The position numbers and the translations under genes are program-made. This document shows positions 18,821-27,318 of a DNA stretch of 34,873 bases, in pieces. The stretch is from Desulfuromonadaceae bacterium (GTDB taxonomy: Bacteria; Desulfobacterota; Desulfuromonadia; Desulfuromonadales; JAAYDE01): the NCBI GenBank assembly GCA_012512925.1, contig JAAZDE010000179.1, positions 1 to 34,873 of the forward strand, given 5' to 3'. The stretch's first letter is position 1, and each line of letters begins with the position of its first letter. The notes beneath the pieces were generated by a model. The model had not been told where the DNA came from. It worked only from the letters and a program-made list of their open reading frames with translations, and did not search any database.

Positions 18821-19657
18821 TCACGGAAACGAGGTGTCGAAAAGAAGGCTGATATCCACCGCCCGGCTGGAATGGGTCAGTGCTCCCACCGAGATGAAAT
18901 CGACCCCGCATTCCGCCAGAGAACGGACCGTGGCCAGGCTGACCCCCCCCGAAACCTCCAGAAGAGCTCGCCCCGCCACGAAAGCGACGGCCTGCCGCAC
19001 GGTTTCCGCCTCCATGTTGTCGAGCAGGAGAATGTCGGCGCCGGCGGCGAGGGCCTCGGCCGCCTCGTCAAGCGTAGAGACCTCCACCTCGACCCGCAGG
19101 GGATGGGGCGCCATCCGTTTCGCCCGGCCGACGGCCGCGGCGATACCTCCCGCCGCCCGGCTGTGGTTTTCCTTGATCAGAATACCGTCGGCCAGGGAAA
19201 AACGGTGATTGCGCCCGCCGCCGACGCGGACCGCGTATTTTTCCAGAAACCGCAGCCCCGGCGTGGTCTTGCGGGTATCGACGATGGCCGCCCTGGTCCC
19301 CTCGACCGCCTTGACGAACTGGCGGGTCAGGGTGGCGACGCCGCTCAGCCGCTGCACAAAATTGAGCGCCACCCGCTCCCCCTGAAGGAGGGACACGGCC
19401 CGCCCGGAAACGAGAGCGAAAACCTCACCCCTGGCTATGGCCATGCCATCCCGGAAGCCGCTCTCGAAGCGGATCTCCTCATCGACCAGGTGAAAGACGC
19501 GGCGGGCCACGTCAAGGCCGGCCAACAGGAATTCCTCCTTGGCCAGCAGTTCCCCCTGGGCGGAAGTGGCGGCGTCCACCGTCACCCGGGTGGTGACGTC
19601 CCCCGAGGCGATATCCTCCCGCAACGCGTTGCGGAGCAGTTCATCAATGGCAAACAT
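18821..19657 (-). CDS. nadC: Nicotinate-nucleotide pyrophosphorylase (carboxylating)
   Basis: LREDIASGDVTT; NFVQRLSGVATLT; DTRKTTPGLRFLEKYAVRVGGGRNHRFSLADGILIKENH; EVEVSTLDEA. Start trimmed to MFAIDELL. Confidence 0.97.
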   Translation of the reverse strand: MFAIDELLRNALREDIASGDVTTRVTVDAATSAQGELLAKEEFLLAGLDVARRVFHLVDEEIRFESGFRDGMAIARGEVFALVSGRAVSLLQGERVALNFVQRLSGVATLTRQFVKAVEGTRAAIVDTRKTTPGLRFLEKYAVRVGGGRNHRFSLADGILIKENHSRAAGGIAAAVGRAKRMAPHPLRVEVEVSTLDEAAEALAAGADILLLDNMEAETVRQAVAFVAGRALLEVSGGVSLATVRSLAECGVDFISVGALTHSSRAVDISLLFDTSFP

Positions 19658-19798
19658 GGACCACATCCTCTTCCCGGCCGGGTTTGAAGATTTCATTCAT
19701 AGCACAGGGAACCACCTCCCGCAACTGGGAAAACCTTGAAAAACAGAGTGATTTCCTTGGGCAAAAGTACTTCGGGAGCGACGCCTGGCGATCTGTCG

Positions 19799-19835
19799 GC
19801 CAGGTTACCGGTTACCAGGTACCGCTCACAAATCA
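19799..19835. repeat. Degenerate heptamer array (ccaggtt accggtt accaggt accgctc acaaatc acc)
   Basis: 7-bp period by inspection; runs into the stop codon of the ABC-F gene. Confidence 0.75.
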
Positions 19836-21763
19836 CCTGCCCCGCCAGCCTGCAGTTCCTCCCAGCGAAGGTAAAAACGATCCACCTCGCGGCGGAGATC
19901 CTCATGGCGGTGGATGGCTTCGGTAAATCGTTCAGCATCGCCGTAGAAAACAGGATCCGCGAGAAGCTTCTCCAGGGCGGCGAGTTCTTCCTCCCGTTCG
20001 GCGATGGTCTCCTCCAGCGTCTCGATCTCCTTGAGGCGCTTGCGCTCCTCCCGCTGGGCGTCCCGACGTTCCCGGTGCTCCTGGCGACGCTCGGCTTTTT
20101 TGTCATCCTCCCCATTGGCGGCCGGTGCCGCGCTCCGGCACTCGACCCGCTCCCCGCTATGGGTGGCGTCCCCTTGCGACTGTTTGCTCTGCAGGAAATC
20201 ACCATAATTGCCGGGATAGGAAAGAACCTTGCCCTGCCCCACCTCCAGAACGCGGGTGGCCAGTTGGTCGACGAAATAGCGGTCGTGGGAGACGAAGACC
20301 ATGGTGCCGTCGAAATGGCGCAGGGTGTCGAGCAGCACCTCTTTGGAATCGATGTCGAGATGGTTGGTCGGTTCGTCCAGCAGCAGCAGATTACGCGGTT
20401 TCAGGAGCAGCTTGGCGAAGGCCAGCCGGTTGCGCTCGCCGCCGGAAAGGACGGCGACCTTCTTGTCTACGTCATCGTTGGAGAAGAGAAATCCCCCAAG
20501 CAGGTTGCGGAGTCTGGGGACCATATCAAAGGGAGCCGCTTCGGTGATCTCCGCCAGCACCGTCCGTCCCGCATCGAGGAGCGCCGCCTGGTTCTGGGCG
20601 AAGTAGCCGATCCGCAGCCCCTCCCCTTCGCGGCGTTCTCCCTTCCACGGCGTTTCAACCCCGGCCAGCAGGCGCATCAGGGTCGATTTGCCGGCCCCGT
20701 TGGGTCCCGCCAGGGCCACCCTCTCGCCCCGGCCGATCGGCAGATCGACCCCTTCCAGAACCGTCAGCGGACCGTAGCCGTGGCTGATCCCGGAAAGCCG
20801 TAAAACATCCTTGCCCCCCTTGGGGGAAGGCGGGAAGCGGAAGCCGATCCTTTTGGGCTGAGGCGGCAGATCGATCCTGTCGATCTTTTCCAGCTGCTTG
20901 ACCCGACTCTGAACCAGGGAGGCCTTGTTGGCCTGATAGCGGAAGCGGCTGATGAAATTCTCGATGCGGGCGATCTCCTCGTCCTGGCGCCGTTTGGCCT
21001 CGCGCAGGGATTCGATACGGCGCTCCCTTTCGGTCAGATAGGCGCTGTAGTTGCCGGAATATTCCTGAAGACCGCCATTCCAGATGTCGATGATCTTTTC
21101 CACCACCTGGTCGAGAAAATGGCGGTCGTGGGAGACCACCACCAGGCTGAAGGGATAGCTCTGGAGGAAGGATTCCAGCCACTCCCGCGTTGCCAGATCG
21201 AGATGGTTGGTCGGCTCGTCCAGAAGGAGCAGGTGAGGACGCCGCAGCAACAGCTTGGCCAGGGCGATGCGCATCTGCCAGCCGCCGGAGAAACCGCTGC
21301 AGGGCTTCTCCCAGTCAGCCCGGGCAAAGCCGAGGCCATCGAGAACCTTCCCTGTGTCCGACTCCATGGTGTAGCCACCCTTGAGACGGAACAGCTCCTG
21401 CAAGGCCGCGTAACGCTCCAGGCCGGCCTCGTCGGCCCGGGAGGCCATGCCCCCTTCCAACTCCTTCAACTCCCGCTCCAGCGCCTCCAGCTCGGCCAGG
21501 GCGGAACGGACCTCTGAAAAGAGGGAGTTGTCGCCAATACCCTCCACCAATTGCGGCAGGTAGCCGATGGTGATCCCCTTGGCGGCGTCGATCTCTCCCC
21601 GGTCCGGCTCCAGTTCACGGCTAAGTATCCGCAGCAGGGTGGTCTTGCCTGCGCCGTTGGGGCCGCACAAGCCGATGCGGGTCCTGTTGCCGATAAACCA
21701 GGAGACCCCCGAGAGCACCTCGCGCCCGCCGAAATCCTTGCTGATGTCTTTGATGTGGATCAT
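19826..21763 (-). CDS. ABC-F family ATPase (two ABC domains, Uup/YheS/YdiF-like)
   Basis: Two Walker A (GPNGAGKTT, GPNGAGKST), two signature motifs (SGFSGGWQMRIALA, LSGGERNRLAFA), LLLLDEPTNHLD twice, C-terminal charged coiled coil. Start placed at MIHIKDISKDFGG (ORF-track start is a spurious extension). Confidence 0.95.
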   Translation of the reverse strand: MIHIKDISKDFGGREVLSGVSWFIGNRTRIGLCGPNGAGKTTLLRILSRELEPDRGEIDAAKGITIGYLPQLVEGIGDNSLFSEVRSALAELEALERELKELEGGMASRADEAGLERYAALQELFRLKGGYTMESDTGKVLDGLGFARADWEKPCSGFSGGWQMRIALAKLLLRRPHLLLLDEPTNHLDLATREWLESFLQSYPFSLVVVSHDRHFLDQVVEKIIDIWNGGLQEYSGNYSAYLTERERRIESLREAKRRQDEEIARIENFISRFRYQANKASLVQSRVKQLEKIDRIDLPPQPKRIGFRFPPSPKGGKDVLRLSGISHGYGPLTVLEGVDLPIGRGERVALAGPNGAGKSTLMRLLAGVETPWKGERREGEGLRIGYFAQNQAALLDAGRTVLAEITEAAPFDMVPRLRNLLGGFLFSNDDVDKKVAVLSGGERNRLAFAKLLLKPRNLLLLDEPTNHLDIDSKEVLLDTLRHFDGTMVFVSHDRYFVDQLATRVLEVGQGKVLSYPGNYGDFLQSKQSQGDATHSGERVECRSAAPAANGEDDKKAERRQEHRERRDAQREERKRLKEIETLEETIAEREEELAALEKLLADPVFYGDAERFTEAIHRHEDLRREVDRFYLRWEELQAGGAGDL

Positions 21764-21837
21764 CCGCCAAACCCGAAGAATCGATTTAAAATAGGCAAAG
21801 TTATTTTCGTCATTTTTTATTCGCTGATCGCCGACAC

Positions 21838-21868
21838 AAAAAAACGAGGGGTTCGCCAACCACCCCTC
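21838..21868 (-). terminator. Intrinsic-terminator-like hairpin upstream of the ABC-F start codon (possible attenuator)
   Basis: Minus strand: GAGGGGT-ggttggcga-ACCCCTC-G-TTTTTTT; 7-bp perfect stem plus T7 tract, about 75 nt before the ATG. Confidence 0.7.
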
Positions 21869-22433
21869 TCGAAAAAACAAGGATAAGGAATATCCGCCCT
21901 GTGGGGCAAGATCAACAAAAAAATTCTTGGGCTTTTTTACCCGGCGCTGCCTTTTGTTTCTGGCCCACCTAGTCATGACTGCCGATACCGAGCGGAACGA
22001 TTCCTTTTTCGGCACCCAACAGGGCCAGAGTGACGCGCTGGCTGCAGGCAAGAGGATCAGGGGCGGTTTGCTGTCGGAGCAGAACTGCCGAGGGCGGAAA
22101 TAAAAAGAGATAGGGCCGTCAACAAACCCTTTTAGGCAAGCAGCGGTTCGCATCATTCCGAACCCTAAAAATTTCGCCAAACACCCCCCATTTTCCTCTG
22201 CGCCATTGCCAACCGCAGGACTTTCTGCGATAAATAAGATTAGCGTTATCCTTACTATCCCCTTTTATTTAAAGTCGGTCATTCCCGAATACTCGTCGGG
22301 AACCTGAGGGGACCAGAGTTGGTGACGCCAATTCAAGACAAATTGACGGTGCAAGACTGGCCGTGGCCATATTTTTTACAGTCATCCGACTCCTAGCGGC
22401 CTGTTGGCCGCCAAGAGAGAAGAAAAGGATTTT

Positions 22434-24584
22434 ATGGGCAGAAAAATTTTGATCAACGCCGATCATCCCGAGGAGAGCCGCATCGCCATCGTGGAAGACG
22501 GCGTCCTCGTCGAATACGAGGTCGAATTCACCGGCAAGGAGCAAAACAAGGGCAATATCTACAAGGGAACCGTCGTCAACGTGGTGCCCGCCCTTCAGGC
22601 CGCCTTTGTCGATTACGGCGCCGAACGCCCCGGTTTCCTGCAGAGCAGCGACATCAATCCGCGCCTGCTGCGCAGGGAGGGGGAACCCGCCCCATCGGGC
22701 CCCTTCCGCATCGAGAAGGTCCTCAAGCAGGGCCGGGAACTGCTGGTCCAGGTGGTCAAGGACGCCCGCGGCACCAAGGGCGCGGCGCTGACCACCGAAC
22801 TCTCCCTGCCGGGGCGCTTCATGGTGCTGATGCCTTACGGCGATGCCCGCGGCGTGTCGCGGAAAATCGACGACGAAGCGCAGCGCAAGAAGATCAAGGA
22901 GACGATGGCCTCCTTCAACCTTCCGGAGAATGTCGGCTATATCGTCCGCACCGCGGCCATCGGCCAGAAAAAGGAAGAACTGAAAAAGGACATCGACTAC
23001 CTTCAACGCATCCACGAAAAGGTTCAGGAACTGGCCGCCAAGGCCAAGGCCCCGGCCCTGATCTACCAGGAATCGAACCTCGTCATCCGCTTTTTGCGCG
23101 ATTACTTCAGCACCGACATGGATTCGGTGCTGGTCGACAATCCGCAGGTCTATCAGCAGGCCGTCGATTTCTTCAAGGACGTCCTCCCCGACTACGCCGG
23201 CCTGGTCAAACTCCACCGGGAGAAGCGTCCCATCTTCTCCCGCTATCAACTGGAAGAGCAGATCGCGGCCATTTCCAAAAACAAGGTGACCCTCCCTTCC
23301 GGCGGTTCCATCGTCATCGACAGCACCGAAGCGTTGGTCGCCATCGACGTCAACTCGGGAAAAACCCTCGGCGAGGGTAACATCGAGGGCACCGCCTTCA
23401 AAACCAACATGGAGGCGGTCACCGAAATCGCCCGCCAGCTCAGGCTCCGCGACCTGGGCGGTCTGATCGTTCTCGATCTGATCGACATGAAGGACCGCGC
23501 CCACATCCGCGACGTGGAAAAGGGGCTCAAGGATGCCCTGAAAAAAGACAAGGCGCGCATCAACATCTCCCGCATCAGCAAGTTCGGCCTGCTGGAATTG
23601 AGTCGGCAGCGGATCAAGCCCACCCTCGGTGAACAGTCTTTTATTTCCTGCCCTCACTGCCAGGGCAGCGGCCGGCTGAAACGGGTCGAAGCCCAGGCGG
23701 TCACCGCCCTGCGCAAGATCGCGGCGGTGCTCATCAAGGGGGAAACGGATCGGGTGGAAGGGGAACTGCCGCTGGAAACCGCTCTCTACCTTCTCAACGA
23801 AAAACGTTCTTCCCTGGCGGAATTAGAGGAAAAATACCAGAGCCAGATCCTTCTCAAGGGCCGCCCCGACGTCCTTCCCGACCATTTCGAACTGACGGTC
23901 CACAACAAGGAGAAAACCGCCGCCGCGGACGACACCCAGCCCCCGACAGCGGCCGTAGCAGCGGCTTCGACCCTGGAGACGGCGGAGCCGGCTGAAAAGG
24001 AAACTGCCGCCCCGGAACCGGAAAAGAAGAAATCCCCCCGGAAAAGATCGCGGCGGGGCAAGGGCGGCGCCAGAAAAGAGCCGACTGCCGGAGAGGCCGC
24101 CACGGCCGAAGCACCGGCCGTCCCTCCTCCCTCTGCCGAGACGGAAACCCCGGAGCCGGCCCCGGTCCCGGAAGAAGCCAGGGAAACCTCCTCATCATCC
24201 GAGGCGCCGGCCGCCGCGGAAAAGAAGCCGGCGCGCCCCTCCTCCCGCCGCCGGGGAGGTCGAACCAGAACGAAAAAGGAAACCGCTCCGGACTCGTCCC
24301 CAACCTCCGAACAGCCGGAGCGCGGCGCGGCAGTCCCGGAACCGGCCGCCGCGGAAACCTCACCCAGCCAGGGGATGGAAGAACCGGCGGCGGCTTCCGG
24401 CATTGGGAAACCGGCGGATGCGCGTCCCAAGGCGGCCCGGCGACCCCGCAGAAGGCCGCGCCAGGGAGAGAAGAAAAAGGATCAGCCGAGCGAAAAAGCG
24501 GCCGGCGAATCGGCCACCCTTGCGGCAAAGGAAAGCTCGGAGGCGAAAACAGCTTCCGAGCCGGAAAAAAAGGAAGAGAGCTGA
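22434..24584 (+). CDS. Ribonuclease E/G family endoribonuclease with long low-complexity C-terminal tail
   Basis: MGRKILINADHPEESRIAIVEDGVLVEYEVE; NIYKGTVVNVVPALQAAFVDYG; VAIDVNSGK; GGLIVLDLIDM; Zn-link SCPHCQGSG. RBS aagga upstream of ATG. Confidence 0.96.
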   Translation: MGRKILINADHPEESRIAIVEDGVLVEYEVEFTGKEQNKGNIYKGTVVNVVPALQAAFVDYGAERPGFLQSSDINPRLLRREGEPAPSGPFRIEKVLKQGRELLVQVVKDARGTKGAALTTELSLPGRFMVLMPYGDARGVSRKIDDEAQRKKIKETMASFNLPENVGYIVRTAAIGQKKEELKKDIDYLQRIHEKVQELAAKAKAPALIYQESNLVIRFLRDYFSTDMDSVLVDNPQVYQQAVDFFKDVLPDYAGLVKLHREKRPIFSRYQLEEQIAAISKNKVTLPSGGSIVIDSTEALVAIDVNSGKTLGEGNIEGTAFKTNMEAVTEIARQLRLRDLGGLIVLDLIDMKDRAHIRDVEKGLKDALKKDKARINISRISKFGLLELSRQRIKPTLGEQSFISCPHCQGSGRLKRVEAQAVTALRKIAAVLIKGETDRVEGELPLETALYLLNEKRSSLAELEEKYQSQILLKGRPDVLPDHFELTVHNKEKTAAADDTQPPTAAVAAASTLETAEPAEKETAAPEPEKKKSPRKRSRRGKGGARKEPTAGEAATAEAPAVPPPSAETETPEPAPVPEEARETSSSSEAPAAAEKKPARPSSRRRGGRTRTKKETAPDSSPTSEQPERGAAVPEPAAAETSPSQGMEEPAAASGIGKPADARPKAARRPRRRPRQGEKKKDQPSEKAAGESATLAAKESSEAKTASEPEKKEES

Positions 24585-24593
24585 TTTTCGGGA

Positions 24594-24674
24594 GACTGGC
24601 AACTGACCCCTGATGACTGGCAACTATCCGAAAAACAAAACATTCACCAGTTATCAGTGATCGGCAGTCACTGC
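24594..24674. repeat. Two opposed degenerate heptamer arrays between convergent genes
   Basis: Plus-sense actggca actgacc cctgatg actggca, then caccagt tatcagt gatcggc agtcact (inverse sense). Contains the perfect hairpin cagtga-tcggcag-tcactg (24655-24673). Confidence 0.75.
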
Positions 24675-25354
24675 CTTCGCGGCCTGGAACGCAGAAAAAC
24701 CGCCACCGCTCCTTCGCCGCCGAGATTGCGGGGGGCGACCCCCCAGGCGGAAATCCACTTCTCCCCTTCGTTGTCGAGAAAATCCGCCACGGCGGCGCGA
24801 AGCACTCCTTCCCCCTCCGACCCTTTCCCCTTGCCGGTGACGATGAGCACGGTCCGCAGGCCGTTGTGAGACGCTTTTTGGAGAAAAAAACCGACCTTCT
24901 GCAGGGCTTCGGCGCGAGTCAGGCCATGCAGATCAAGTGTGTCCTCGGGCACGACCCGCCTCTTGCCAAGACCTTTCAGCCGCCGAGACGGAGACTCCTC
25001 CCCACCCTCCAGATCGACCTGATCATGAAAAACCCTGTCGAGATTCCCCAGGGCCGACAAAAAAAGCGTCTCTTCGTCCTCAGCCACCGGGTATTTTTCT
25101 TCCGGCTCGTGAAGATTCAGAAACGCCTCTTCGGCTTCGAGTTCCTCTTCTGGTTGCAAATCCGCAGGGGCACCCAGCCTGCTGACTGCCAGGCGGGCCA
25201 TTTCCTCTTCAAAAGAACCTGTCAGATCGCCGCCGGAAGTCTGGTCAGGAACCGGTTTCGGGAGTTGAGGCGGCGAATCCTTGACGGGGAGTGATTTTTT
25301 CAGGGCGCGCAGGGCGTCGCGGAAATCGCTGCCGCCCCTCTTTTTCCGCGTCAC
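24668..25354 (-). CDS. Smr (MutS2 C-terminal-like) domain protein
   Basis: DTLDLHGLTRAEALQKVGFFLQKASHNGLRTVLIVTGKGKGS...GVLRAAVADFL: LDLHG and GKG Smr motifs. Confidence 0.92.
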   Translation of the reverse strand: MTRKKRGGSDFRDALRALKKSLPVKDSPPQLPKPVPDQTSGGDLTGSFEEEMARLAVSRLGAPADLQPEEELEAEEAFLNLHEPEEKYPVAEDEETLFLSALGNLDRVFHDQVDLEGGEESPSRRLKGLGKRRVVPEDTLDLHGLTRAEALQKVGFFLQKASHNGLRTVLIVTGKGKGSEGEGVLRAAVADFLDNEGEKWISAWGVAPRNLGGEGAVAVFLRSRPRRQ

Positions 25355-25358
25355 AACA

Positions 25359-26084
25359 CTACCGCCTGACGATCTTGCGGTGCCCCTGGATGGCCCGGGT
25401 CTGCTGTTTGATCAACTCCCCCGGCTTTTCAAGGTGAAACTGGAACCAGAGGTCACCGTAACCTTTCATCTTCATCCTCTTCCCTTCCTGAAGGGCGGCG
25501 AGATTGGCCTTCAGCCGTTCATCCTCCCCGGTCTTCTTGATCCCCTTCTCCATTACGGCGATGGCTTTATCCTTTTCGCCGATCTTTTCCAGGCAAAAAG
25601 CATAAAGATTCCAAAGTAACGGCTCTTTTTTGGTCAGGTTGAGGGCCTTTTCAAAGGTCTTCTTCATCTCTTTCGGCTTGTTGCGCTTCATGTAACAGAT
25701 GCCCAGCATCCCCATGCCGGCCCAGTTGCGGGTGAACCCCTTCTGGAGGTAATCGAAAGCGGTTCGGAAATCCCGCTTCAGGTAATAGATCATGCCGATC
25801 TGGGAATGAAGCTGAGAGGCGACATAAAGCTGCCAATTGCGATACTTGAGCCCTTCTTCCAGGGTTTTGATCGCCTTCTCCGTGCGCCCCGCCTGTATAT
25901 CCTTTTCGGCATTCTGCATGATGCCGGTAAGCTTCTTGATAAAAACCCGACTCAGGATGAAAAAGGACGCCACGTAGACCACGGCCGTGGCCATGGCCGC
26001 ATAGCCGAGATCGATTCCGGCGCCGAAATAGAGAGCGGCCAGAACCACCAAACCTACTGCGAAGGATATCAAAAGGTTGTACAT
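25359..26084 (-). CDS. Membrane-anchored TPR-repeat protein
   Basis: N-terminal hydrophobic segments (MYNLLISFAVGLVVLAALYFGAG..., AAMATAVVYVASFFILSRVF), then TPR-like units. Confidence 0.8.
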   Translation of the reverse strand: MYNLLISFAVGLVVLAALYFGAGIDLGYAAMATAVVYVASFFILSRVFIKKLTGIMQNAEKDIQAGRTEKAIKTLEEGLKYRNWQLYVASQLHSQIGMIYYLKRDFRTAFDYLQKGFTRNWAGMGMLGICYMKRNKPKEMKKTFEKALNLTKKEPLLWNLYAFCLEKIGEKDKAIAVMEKGIKKTGEDERLKANLAALQEGKRMKMKGYGDLWFQFHLEKPGELIKQQTRAIQGHRKIVRR

Positions 26085-26217
26085 GAAGCGTCCTTTCCGG
26101 AAGAGGCTTAAACGAAAAAATCTTAGCAACCTGGCCGCTAAAAGTCAAAAAGTATCCCATGGAAGGATCGTGACTGCAAAGGGGATCCCGCCACCCGATC
26201 GATATCCCGCCCCGGGA

Positions 26218-27318
26218 TCAGAACATGTACCGGCGCATGCTCACGTTCAACAGCAACCCCACTCCGGTCATGGTGGTGACCATATTGGTTCCTCCGTAGG
26301 AAAAAAGGGGGAGCGGCACCCCCACCACCGGTAGCAGACCGATGACCATGCCGAGATTGACCACCGCATGCCAGAAAAGCATCCCGGTGACGCCGATGCT
26401 CAGGTAGCGGCCGAACTTGTCCGTTGACCGGTAGGCGATATAGATGCCCCAGATGATGATCAGGAAATAGAGAAAAAGCAACCCCATGCAGCCGATGAAG
26501 CCCCACTCCTCGGCGAAAACGGAAAAGGCGAAATCGGTGTGCCGTTCGGGAAGAAAGGAGAGTTGGGACTGGGGACCTTTCAGAAAGCCCCGGCCCCAGA
26601 AACCGCCCCCTCCCACCGCGATCTTGGACTGGATGATATGATAGCCGGCCCCCAGGGGATCGCTCTCCGGATCGAGAAAGGTTTGGATCCTCGCCTTCTG
26701 GTAATCCTTGAGGAAAAACCAGCCGAACCAGGGGGCGACGGCGGCAATGCCGCCGAGCAGAAGCAGGGATCGCGGACGGATGCGGACAAAGAGGATGAGG
26801 GTGGCGCCGATGAAGATGACGATCAGGGCGGTCCCCAGATCAGGCTGGCGCAGAATCAGTACAAAGGGGATTCCCAGCAGCAGAAAGGGGACGGCGAGAT
26901 CGGGCAGGGCGCAGCCTTGGGGATAGCTTCTGTTGCTGAAATAATAGGCCAGGGCGATGATAATGACGATCTTCATGATCTCGCTCGGCTGCAGATTGAA
27001 AAAACCGAGATCGATCCAGCGGCGCGCCCCCATGCTGACCTTCCCGAAGAGAGCCGCCCATCCCAAAAGCAGAACCGCCCCCATATACAGAGGCCAGGCC
27101 AGACCCCGCAAGCGGCGGTAATCGAAAAGGCAGAGGGTAAAAGCGATGGACAGGCCGATCATCAACCAGAAAATCTGCTTCTGGTAGATGGGGCGGGCGG
27201 CGACCGGCCAGGAATAAGTGGCACTGAACAGATTCAATATGCCGACGGCGGAAACCGCCATAATCAGTGACAGGAAAAAGAAGTCGAAATGGGTCAGGAG
27301 CCTTCTGTCAAACATCAC
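26218..27318 (-). CDS. rodA: Rod-shape-determining protein RodA (SEDS glycosyltransferase)
   Basis: LGWAALFGKVSMGARRWIDLGFFNLQPSEIMK; RQPDLGTALI; PERHTDFAFSVFAEEWGF; LPVVGVPLPLFSYGGTNM. GTG at 27318 or ATG at 27315. Confidence 0.97.
   Translation of the reverse strand: MMFDRRLLTHFDFFFLSLIMAVSAVGILNLFSATYSWPVAARPIYQKQIFWLMIGLSIAFTLCLFDYRRLRGLAWPLYMGAVLLLGWAALFGKVSMGARRWIDLGFFNLQPSEIMKIVIIIALAYYFSNRSYPQGCALPDLAVPFLLLGIPFVLILRQPDLGTALIVIFIGATLILFVRIRPRSLLLLGGIAAVAPWFGWFFLKDYQKARIQTFLDPESDPLGAGYHIIQSKIAVGGGGFWGRGFLKGPQSQLSFLPERHTDFAFSVFAEEWGFIGCMGLLFLYFLIIIWGIYIAYRSTDKFGRYLSIGVTGMLFWHAVVNLGMVIGLLPVVGVPLPLFSYGGTNMVTTMTGVGLLLNVSMRRYMF

Noticed and set aside
17416-18852. 478-aa plus-strand ORF across coaX/birA
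   Set aside because: Runs antisense across two clear genes and an intergenic repeat; no motifs.
17161-19657. coaX-birA-nadC as a novel system
   Set aside because: Clustering of these cofactor genes is common in bacteria.
21764-22180. N-terminal 139-aa extension of the ABC-F ORF
   Set aside because: ABC-F homology begins at MIHIKDISKDFGG; the extension is not protein-like and contains a terminator hairpin.
22201-22236. Sigma70-like promoter ttgcca-17-gataaa upstream of rng
   Set aside because: Weak match to consensus; too little support without start-site data.
21870-22260. Transposase remnant upstream of rng
   Set aside because: No recognisable transposase motif or terminal inverted repeats.
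26184-26219. Terminator after rodA (gatcccg/cgggatc)
   Set aside because: 22-nt loop and no T-tract on the minus strand.
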